The translations under genes were made by a program, and so were the position numbers. From the NCBI RefSeq assembly GCF_029784135.1, contig NC_073745.1, positions 48,174,116-48,238,115 of the forward strand: a DNA stretch of 64,000 nucleotides, written 5' to 3'. Shown here piece after piece: positions 56,391 through 64,000 of the stretch. Under the pieces are notes generated by a model, which saw nothing but the letters and a program-made list of their open reading frames with translations, searched no databases and was not told where the DNA came from. Positions within the stretch are counted from its first letter, which is position 1. Each line of letters begins with the position of its first letter. The stretch comes from Toxorhynchites rutilus septentrionalis (taxonomy: Eukaryota > Arthropoda > Insecta > Diptera > Culicidae).

Positions 56391-57649
56391 TATACAAAGA
56401 TTTACATGCCAAAAAATAGAATGGATAGCTCTCATTTGTCAATTTTCTATAAATAACTCAATTTGTTTTTTTCAGCTTTGAAGATTTGACTAATTATTGT
56501 GAAACGGCATGTAACCGGAAAATCTTCAATTGTGAAGTGGTCGTGAAAAATGACACCGATATAAAAGTCTCAATAAGACAAAAGTAAACAAGTGACAATG
56601 ATAAAAAATGAGCGTTTGGGAGATTCGGGGTTGAATTTCGGAGAATCCCCGAAGTATCGGATAGGTCAAGGAATTAATAATACCGTCACGATTGATGGTC
56701 AACTATCTACTAAATTTTATTTACAACTTATTATTACAACTCAACATGTGTCCGACTGGCCGAGTAAGCCGATGACCATCATCATCGGATGGTGAGTTGG
56801 TGGGTATACACGCGTATATAGATAATGCGCAAGTGGTAGATCACCAGCACGATATAATGGTCGTGTCCGCCACAAGCGAATGGCATTAAGACAAAAGCCT
56901 TACTTATTTTTTTCGGCCAATTTCATGAAATTAATATATCCCAAAAATCCACATACACTATCATACTGAAATGCCTTCACATACTTCATAATGTCTTTAA
57001 AATGTTTTCAAATGTCTTCACAGTAAGTTTAATATCTTTAAAATGAAGACATGTCTTTAAACCTGGCATCTCTGGGTGCCGCACTTTTGGAAAAAGTACA
57101 TCCAGGATTGCCATATAAACAGATTTTTCGGTTCTAGTGCAAATTATACTTCGATGGTCTCGTTTTGATTTCATTGTAGATTTTTTTAAAGATACGCATA
57201 CATTCAATTTGATGCTATTTTCAAAATTAAATACTTTTGTTTTCTAAATTCGCTCATGTTAAGAAAAATCTCATGTAAAGTTGTATTTTTTTTCAAAAAC
57301 GTTTTTCATGAATTGCTCTCCATATGATTTCTTTCAGTAGTTAAAGAAACGGCATCACTGCCAGCGATTTAGCATTTTATGATGACAGATGAAAACTTAA
57401 CGATTTCATCGCGTTTGAGTTGCGTCAATGAGCAGAGCCGAGTTGGAGATGCGATTGACATCGCCAACATAGATCGTGTTACGGTTGCCTAATGTGTAGA
57501 AGGCCTAAGGCATAGATGTGTTTCATGCTGTTCGGAAAAAATCGAATTGGAGTTACTGATTTTTTTTAGGCTGATGAACTGTTTTTTCCTTTGTGCATTC
57601 AAGTTGTTCTTCCTCGGCACATTACAAACCTTTTTTTGATTCAATTTGG
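56391..57649. other. Unassigned sequence
   Basis: No gene or named repeat. Short direct repeats ('catactt', 'atgtcttt', 'cttcaca') cluster near 56960-57065. No support for the small frames at 56592-56795 or 57207-56986. Confidence 0.35.
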
Positions 57650-57850
57650 TTTTCATCGATTGTGCAATGGATCCGAATGTTTACATGCACATCCTAAAGG
57701 AAAATATGAAGCAAAGTGAAATGGGATTGAATCGAATACTCAGATTTTTCTAAAACAATGACCCTTAGTACAAGGCACATAAAGTTTGCACATGGACACA
57801 TTACAATTGTTCAAAAGATGATACTCTCCACGATCTCCTGACATCATCCC
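57650..57850 (+). pseudogene. Tc1-like transposase fragment, opposite orientation
   Basis: The plus strand reads FIDCAMDPNVYMHILKENMK, then QSEMGLNRILRF and NNDP-YKAHKVCTWTHYNCSK with an in-frame stop. This matches the central part of Tc1-type transposases (IDGIMD-YLNILKENL, then the second Asp box with its downstream 'KAHKV.W'). Its 3' part (from 'acataaagtttgcacatgg') is closely similar to the minus-strand fragment at 54232-54330. It has internal stops and no first Asp box. Confidence 0.8.
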
Positions 57851-58235
57851 AGCAAATGACAGCTAATGACAGTAGCGATGAACAAGGGTAAGGTAAATGA
57901 AATTGGTTTGTCCAGTCGAAAATATGATCATGGTTTGAGCACTTTTTTGAATGGTCTAATTCAGCGCACCTGTGTCAAATCAGGTATTCGAATGTTTCAA
58001 ACATAATTAAAACTGTCTTTTTCACGAATTACATTAGTTTTATAGTATACTTTAACGGATTCACATGTTTTAAAGGTTTATAAAATCCACCTTCTTTTGA
58101 CGTCAATGCGCCCCTCATTTGAGCTAACTTTCAATCAGTCACCAGATGATTATTTCGCACAAGTGAACCTACCGTGGGTTACCATAGTGAAATCGTCCGT
58201 CGTTGGCATACAAAATGCTAGAATAGTGAAAGTGT
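57851..58235. other. Unassigned; possible second transposase relic
   Basis: The short phrase 'tagtatactttaacgga' near 58040 resembles the complement of the KLYYK region of the transposase relic at 58640. This hints at another decayed copy; nothing else is seen. Confidence 0.3.
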
Positions 58236-58410
58236 GGCTAAATTAGTAGCGGATCGAGACGACCGCACTTGACTTAATTAGTAGCGGATCGAGACGACCG
58301 CACTTGGCTAAATTAGTAGCGGATCGAGACGACCGCACTTGGCTAAATTAGTAGCTGATCGAGACGACCGCGATTACTTTGAACAGTAACGGATCGAAAC
58401 GACCGTGACG
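58236..58410. repeat. 35-bp minisatellite, about 4-5 units
   Basis: Four units at 58236-58270, 58271-58305, 58306-58340 and 58341-58375 share GTAGCGGATCGAGACGACCG and are nearly identical. A fifth, diverged unit at 58376-58410 contains 'agtaacggatcgaaacgaccg'. On the minus strand this fifth unit runs straight into the transposase frame (RRHGRFDP-LL), so the array appears to have grown from transposase coding DNA. Confidence 0.92.
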
Positions 58411-58688
58411 CCGTGGAATCGAAACATTCGGGTCATCCTCCACACTGGCAGCAACAGCAGCAATTTTTTCGGCCGAACGCACATTACGATGATGCACAGG
58501 TTTCACAATATCCGCTACGGATCCAGTTTTTCGAATTTACGCACTACATTAGCGATTGTGTGCTCAGTAGGCCGTCCATGACGACCAAAATCCGTCCGTA
58601 ATGCCCGAAAAACATTTGCCGGTTTTTCATCATTTTTATAGTATAATTTAACAAAATTAACACGTTGTGCGATGCTAAAACGATCCAT
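58395..58688 (-). pseudogene. N-terminal DNA-binding part of a DDE transposase
   Basis: An ATG at 58688-58686 opens MDRFSIAQRVNFVKLYYKND, then KPANVFRALRTDFGRHGRPT and TIANVVRKFEK. After a one-base deletion the frame continues TGSVADIVKPVHHRNVRSAE, then KIAAVAASVEDDPNVSIPRR. This is the 'QRV..VKLYYK...ALR..FGR...P...TI...V.KF..TGSV' helix-turn-helix region of mariner-like transposases in insects (a DUF4817-like domain). It should be followed by a second helix-turn-helix and a catalytic domain. Here it turns into the 35-bp minisatellite and ends. Inactive. Confidence 0.82.
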
Positions 58689-59059
58689 ATTGTAAAATGG
58701 CAGACCTTCAACTAACGATATGACGCTTTGGTTGACAGCTATGTCAAACGGTTGTCAGCGCAGGGCTGTATACTTTCGGAAGCCCGAAATGGAAAACCCT
58801 GTACATCCCTGTAATGGCATCTCCCCTGGCAACGCATCAACAAACGATAACGGTCGTGCGACACCAAGCTCCGTGATCGGCCCCCTTTTGCATTCAAGCA
58901 ATAAGGCCAGGTTAGACGTGATTCTCAGCAAAGGAGCAAAATGGTGGATTCCCGGGCTGGCGAATTACACAAACTCAGAACGGAGCAACGGATTTAACCC
59001 TTTCGTCGTCTCGTTCAAATTTAATAGGATTTTCAAAAGGAATTTGACTGCATAGGCAC
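58689..59059. other. Unassigned sequence
   Basis: Contains the 5' flank of the transposase relic. The plus-strand frame at 58720-59055 is not recognised and is not supported as a gene. Confidence 0.35.
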
Positions 59060-59335
59060 CTCAAAACACAAATTTCTGTATAACTCGAGAACTAATCAAG
59101 CAAATAGAGACAAATTTGAGATGTGAGGATTTTGGGGTACGAGAAATGTTTTTATGATGTTATGACACCCATCCCACCTCTGGAATGGAGAGGGGGTCAT
59201 AAAAAAATTACACATATTTCAACCAAACATGAAAATTGAAAATTTTCGGAAAACTCTGAAGGGAAATGGGAAAATTCAATTCCCATATGTTCTATAATTA
59301 CACAGTGAAAAGCGTTGTTAGTCCGTTTGATGTTT
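59060..59335. repeat. Dispersed repeat upstream of the Helitron
   Basis: Closely matches 5925-6215 ('ctcgagaactaatcaagcaaat', 'gatgtgaggattttggggtacg', 'cacatatttcaaccaaacatg'). Confidence 0.65.
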
Positions 59336-59409
59336 GCACCAACGAAATTGATTTTTGTTCGAAAGTTGAAATAGAATTTAATGTGATAAAACGCACTCCT
59401 ATATCTTCT

Positions 59410-59801
59410 TCTATCTATATAAATAAAAAGGGATCGCCAAATTTGTTGATAAGAGCAAAACTCGAAGAAAGAATTATCCGATTTAGGGCTATTTTCATTC
59501 TATCATATTTTCTGTATTAAACATTTATTCGATGTAACGGAGAAACATGTTATTTGCAAGTGATTGAAAAATCTTGAACGAGAATTGTGTCTGAAAAAAA
59601 TCTGATATTATAATGACGAGTTTTAATAGAAGTCCTAGGAAATTTACATTAAAAGTAAATTGTAAAGGGTAAATTTGAAGATGAATCAATGAACAGTTCT
59701 ACGATTCGGCTCATGATCGTAAGTAAGAAAATGTGAATGTTTGGAGGTATTGATAACAAAAAATAAATTTTGGGCGGGACGAAGTTTGCCGGGTCAGCTA
59801 G
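59410..59801 (+). mobile_element. Complete non-autonomous Helitron, 392 bp
   Basis: The 5' end is TCTATCTATATAAATAAAAA, the 'TC' start and AT-rich leader typical of insect Helitrons. The 3' end is GGGCGGGACGAAGTTTGCCG, GGTCAGCTAG followed by T. CTAG plus a T at the insertion site is the standard Helitron 3' terminus. There is no TIR and no target duplication, as expected for rolling-circle elements. It encodes no Rep-helicase and would depend on an autonomous relative. A weak GGC/GCC hairpin precedes the CTAG. The 5' flanking base is T, not the usual A. Confidence 0.8.
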
Positions 59802-62500
59802 TACTTCATAAAATCATTACAACGAAATGTCCCGCATATTTACACGAAAAGTTGATACCTTTTAGAAGTAATAGAGCAAATAAGTATGTTTCATCAGCGC
59901 ATTCTGCTGCTTTTTATGCCAAAACTATATTTGTGAGAGGTTTTTTTCTTTGGAATTCGTTACTAAGCAATCTATGGTTTCAAAAATCATTTTTAACATT
60001 TGAGAAGTAATGTAAAGAGTACTTTAATTTAAGTAATTAATTTGTGTAGTGAACATTTTTGAAGTTGAGTTAGTACGTAAATGACTAGCAACATGAGCTC
60101 CCTATGCTTTGCAGTATTTGAAAAGATGTAAAATCTTGCGCTATAATAAACTAAATGGACACAGAATTCGATTATATACAGTAAAAAAAAATATAATCGA
60201 GTCAGCCCTGTACCATGATGGAAAATCCCAAGATATCTTCGTTAAACTGCGTCGCTTAATCATCCTTTAAAGTTTACCACGGTACCAACCAATTTAACCC
60301 ATCCCGGAACCAGGTAACATTCCTCCGGGAGAATCTCGCATGATTTATGATATCCGCTTAGAAGTGATGTTGATTAGCCCGAGATTAGCGAAATAGTGTT
60401 GTCATAAAAACCTTGTTAATTCATTACTTGGAGTGCCGCCGGGCTTGGAAGGTGTCCCTTCCTCGTTGGTTAGTTGATTTATGATCGCCACGTCGTTCGG
60501 GTGAATCTTACATCTTACATCACCACCCACACTTTCGCCCGGGTTGAAAGGACCGGTGCGAATCAGGTTGGACCCATATTTCATCGCAAAGTCCATTTGT
60601 CATGTGCGCGGCCACGCCGTCACGACGGCCCAGGAACGTTCCATTTCAATTTCAAGAATCCAACATCTATCATGAACTCTGTTAAACTTCACGCACTGCT
60701 GGCCACCGAAAACCACTTGCACCGAAGCAAAAGGATAATGAATAAAAATGGTACGTACTTCGAATGCGACCCCTAGCGGAGTAGGAGCGGAGAAAAATGA
60801 TGCTGGCGCTGATTGGAGTGAGGGGTGAGGGGAATTTGTGATGCATTATGAATCTTTAATCTTGTGCCGGACGCTTCGCCGGGTTTCCTTTTAGTGCTCT
60901 CTCTGGATTCCGTTTCTGCTAGGCAAGTTTTCCATTTCTCTGTGCAATCAATTTCCGAAAAGGACACAATCTAGCCGAGGACGACGGGCTGTGGGAGTGT
61001 ATTCTTTACAGCGAAATGCTCTCTCATTCTCCATAGTTAAAAAGTGAAGAAGTATTCTCCGATGATACATATTTTGTTCTCCGGGCGTACCAAAAACGGA
61101 TTTCCAGCGTGCGGTGAAAAGCGGCAGATGAAAGAAATGGAAAAGTTAAATGTTCTTCGATGCTTTGTTCTTCCGCTCACTGTGTGAGTGTTTGTGCATA
61201 ACCCGAGGTGCTTTGTGTAGTTGCCATGGTTGAAAACTTAAAAGCATAAAGTGGAAAACTATTGCCCCTCAATATTGAATTTGTCTTAGAGAGTTGAGTC
61301 GCTTTTTTGGTTGTTTTTATTCTTCTCCGCAACGGAATTCCGCCAAGGGGACAGGGTGGGTGTAACGCAATCAAACTTCGAACAATGGGTGGAATATGTT
61401 ACGGACAATGGAGTGGAGTTCTTTGGCCAATTTCTCCTTCTTTCATGTTTAAATTATTAAAGCACGACCTTTGTTCCAAGAAAGGGCCATTCAATATAAA
61501 TAATAACTCTCGAGATTGGAGCGTTTGGCGCCGGCCGAGGCTCCATAAGGGGCGTTTATGCCATTCCATTCCATTCCATTCGGAACGGGAGCCTAAAATG
61601 GTATATAATTCAATTCCGGGTTGCGTTGAATATTTAATTTAATTAAGAGCTTCGGATGTTTGTCAAACAATCAGTATTAACTCTTTGCCTCATCTATATT
61701 TCTGATTCTTGGTTGAGGATGATTTCATAGCGATAGATTTTCTTTGCTTGTGATTCAACCGAAATGGGATCATTGTATTTTATCCGATATTTTATTTTAT
61801 CGTTATCGCTGTTTGAAACAAACCTCTTCAGTTTTTTTTTAATCAACTAAAATCTTCGATAGTCCTTCTATTTCGTTCGTACACTATGGTTTATGGGTTA
61901 TCAAAATGAACTGTTAATGGGAAAATGAAGGTTTTTTGTTCGATAACTTTAGGCCGTTAACATCAAGTACATTCATGAATTATTTTATTTTGTAAATGTC
62001 ACAGCCTCCGTTATAGAAAATTTTTGTTAAATAAATATTCCTTGGAATTATATCGTTCTTAATCATAATTCAGACAGCTTCATATTTCGAACACTCTGTA
62101 ATAATAACTTGAAATGCTTAATGCCCTGATACAAACTTTCAACATTATAATTGGCCCTTTACAATTTCCTTTTATTATAAACTTCCTAGGACCTCCACCA
62201 AAACTCGTCATTATAATATTCTCGTATAATATTCACAATTCAATCAATTGTAGAACATATGGAAATTCAATTTTCCGAATTCTCCTTCAGTGTTTTTCGA
62301 AAAGTTGCAATTGTCATTTTTGATTCGAATATGATTGGTTGAAATATGTTTGTTATTTTTATGTTATTAAAATTCTTATAATTTACATTGATAGTCATAT
62401 GATTATATAAAGGTGCCATCACCCGTTCAAAACCCATATTGTTTATAGCAATACAATTTCGTTCAGTGTATATTTCATTTGACACTTCCGGCTGAGTCTG
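59802..62500. other. Unassigned sequence with a pentamer repeat
   Basis: No gene recognised. The part 60230-61650 is relatively GC-rich and may be host single-copy DNA; frames at 60474-60776 and 61307-61642 (plus) have no known domain. A (CCATT)4 tract lies at 61561-61580. The part 62140-62330 loosely resembles the inverse of Helitron interior sequence (for example, 'ctttacaatttcc', 'cctaggacctcc'). Confidence 0.4.
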
Positions 62501-62504
62501 TTTC

Positions 62505-62535
62505 GCGTTGTTCAAAATAATAGCAGCGAAAAACG
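62505..62535 (+). repeat. Probable left terminal repeat of the Tc1-like element
   Basis: 'gttgttcaaaataatagcag' resembles the TIR start of a known group of Tc1-like elements (TGTTCAAAATAATAGCAGTG type, recalled, not computed). It lies 125-150 bp upstream of the transposase start, the expected distance. No matching right end is found before the window end. Confidence 0.45.
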
Positions 62536-62659
62536 ACTTCAAACAAAGTTTGTGTCCATTCGGAGTTTTATACAAGTTTTGCTATTTTGTTAGTCAGTAA
62601 GTATATAAAAACTAAGATATGTACAAGAAAATACGTTTGTTTTGTTTGTATTGCAGAAA

Positions 62660-63474
62660 ATGGGTCGCGGAAAACATTGCTCTGAGGAGCAGCGCAATTT
62701 TATCAAAACGTTGAAAAATCAAGGAAACTTACAGACAAGTACAGCAAACAGTGGGGTGCTCGGCCAAAATGATAAGCAATGCTTTGAAATGGAAAGACAA
62801 GTTGGAAACTCGTGGTCGGAAACGTTGCACTTCTGAAAGAATTGATCGAAGAATCATCAAGATGTCACGGACTGATCCAACTTTGTCTTCTAATAAGATC
62901 AAAGATGAACTAGACCTCACTGTGAGCACTGTTACAGTCAGACGAACATTGACGGAAGCCAAACTATTCGCACGTAGTCCTCGGAAAGTACCATTGTTGA
63001 CAAAACGTCATGTTTCAAATCGCCTCAAATTTGCGAAAAAAGCATATCGATTGGCCGAAAGAAAAATGGCGTAATGTTTTGTGAACGGATGAGTCCAAAA
63101 TAGTTTGGTCGGGTCAAAAGGTCATCGTCAGTATGTGAGACGTCCACACAATACGGAATATCAACCGCAGTACACGGTTACGACAGTAAAGCACGGCGGA
63201 GCAAAAATTATGATATGGGGAAGTTTTTCGTACAACGGTGTCGGGCCAGTTAATCGCATACCAGGCATCATGGCTACATCAAGATGCTGAGGTTATGTTA
63301 CCTTATGCTGAGGAGGAAATGCCACTTAAATGGGTGATGCAGCAGGACAACGATCCTAAACACACCAACAAATGTGCTAAGGCGTGGTTTAAGGAGAAGA
63401 ATATTGAGGTTATGGAGTGGCCAGCGCAGTCTCCAGACTTAAACCCTATTGAAAATCTGTGGGGAAATGTCATA

Positions 63475-63476
<2 letters not shown>
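62660..63476 (+). pseudogene. Tc1-like DD34E transposase pseudogene
   Basis: Read across frames: MGRGKHCSEEQRNFIKTLKN, then GCSAKMISNALKWKD, LETRGRKRCTSERIDR and KVPLLTKRHVSNRLKFAKKA (DNA-binding half). Next are the decayed first Asp box (near 63090, 'gatgagtccaaaatagtttgg', DESKIVW with a frame break) and [20 protein letters not shown]. Last come [20 protein letters not shown] and [16 protein letters not shown]. The first Asp of DND and the Glu in PIENLW are 34 residues apart. At least three frame changes and stops disable it. The C-terminal 15-20 residues are replaced by the (TA)n tract. Confidence 0.88.

Positions 63477-63478
<2 letters not shown>

Positions 63479-63554
<76 letters not shown>
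63479..63554. repeat. (TA)n microsatellite, about 38 repeats
   Basis: An uninterrupted TA tract of 76 bp directly after the WGNV codons of the transposase. Tc1 elements insert at TA, so the tract may mark an expanded target or break site. Its Ile-Tyr translations in both strands are artefacts. Confidence 0.95.
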
Positions 63555-63557
<3 letters not shown>

Positions 63558-64000
63558 GCCATCTTGTAGCAAAAGTGTCCGGATTGAAAATCACGAAACG
63601 ATGAAAAAATTTCAACTTTTGAACAAATATAGGGTAAGTGCACCAATTATGGAGGACATATGTCATCAATTTGCAGAAAATGGCGAATAAATACTCTACT
63701 TTAGATCAAAAGTATACAAAAGTATACTTTTTCTAGCAGTTTGAACTCTGTTCTTGAAGATTCTCACTGATATTTCGATGATTAATTGACTAAATCGTAT
63801 ATAAAACATGTTTGAAAATGCCACTTCCATGTACCCATTATGGTAATAGTGTTCCTGGAGTTTCGTAATAAGTGTACCCATTATGATAATAGTCGGTGTG
63901 ACATGGGAAAATCGTTAATAGGATTCAAATAATACTTCAATAATAATTATTAAATAAGACTATGCTTCTGAATCTTATTCCCAATATGCAATACTATGTC
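63555..64000. other. Unassigned sequence
   Basis: The frame downstream of the (TA)n tract (MAPSCSKS...) does not resemble a Tc1 C-terminus. A short direct repeat, 'gtacccattatggtaatag' and 'gtacccattatgataatag', lies at 63831-63850 and 63874-63893. Confidence 0.4.

Noticed and set aside
58236..58410. Regular 35-bp repeats that could look like a CRISPR array
   Set aside because: Units are head to tail with no unique spacers, the setting is eukaryotic transposon DNA, and the unit is derived from neighbouring transposase sequence.
63303..63690. Long open frames with Ile-Tyr runs around the TA tract
   Set aside because: They are produced by translating the (TA)n microsatellite; only the DD34E part before it is real coding relic.

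Overview
This window looks like a piece of a mosquito (culicine, most likely Aedes) nuclear genome. The reasons are high AT content, no dense gene set, and a very heavy load of transposable-element relics. These include three copies of a DD37E Tc1/mariner-type element (the ITmD37E family known from mosquitoes), tRNA-derived SINEs, RNase H-bearing and Jockey/CR1-like non-LTR retrotransposons, Helitron ends, TA-flanked MITEs and foldback elements. No intact host protein-coding gene could be recognised. The assignment to mosquito is inference from these families.

Layout. 1-9.5 kb: a modular TIR element, a SINE, a 341-bp MITE, and large inverted or tandem copies of AT-rich dispersed repeats. 10.4-12.7 kb: a decayed histone locus. 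A divergent H2A(-)/H2B(+) pair with histone 3' stem-loops is followed by a second partial H2A relic, so the unit was once duplicated. 15.4-20.5 kb: a 5'-truncated non-LTR fragment, a roughly 100-bp minisatellite, and two long foldback palindromes. 23.9-26.2 kb: a non-LTR 3' fragment, then a composite palindrome of about 1.3 kb. 26.2-31.5 kb: mostly unassigned sequence. 31.5-34.7 kb: a roughly 150-bp tandem array, a Helitron 3' end, a SINE, and a TIR element that holds the first 1297-bp ITmD37E copy (one premature stop).

36.2-44.4 kb is a nested retrotransposon graveyard. A minus-strand Jockey/CR1-like element is split by a non-LTR insertion with a 13-bp target-site duplication and by ITmD37E copy 2. 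That copy lost its 5' end to a SINE, and the SINE fuses in frame to the transposase, giving a 336-codon chimeric ORF. A lone, perfect histone-type 3' stem-loop lies just past that SINE. The endonuclease, RT and ORF1 relics of a Jockey-like element follow, with a triplicated segment in ORF1. 47-49.5 kb: long degenerate tandem repeats, an LTR-like stretch and an unrecognised AT-rich ORF. 54-58.7 kb: inverted Tc1 relics flank ITmD37E copy 3, whose 324-codon ORF is complete; then a transposase N-terminal relic has turned into a 35-bp minisatellite. 59-63.6 kb: a complete 392-bp non-autonomous Helitron and a DD34E Tc1-like pseudogene ending at a (TA)n tract.

The recognisable coding sequences are transposon enzymes or histone relics. 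The only uninterrupted long frames are transposase copy 3, the SINE-transposase fusion and the RT/RNase H ORF of the nested retrotransposon.
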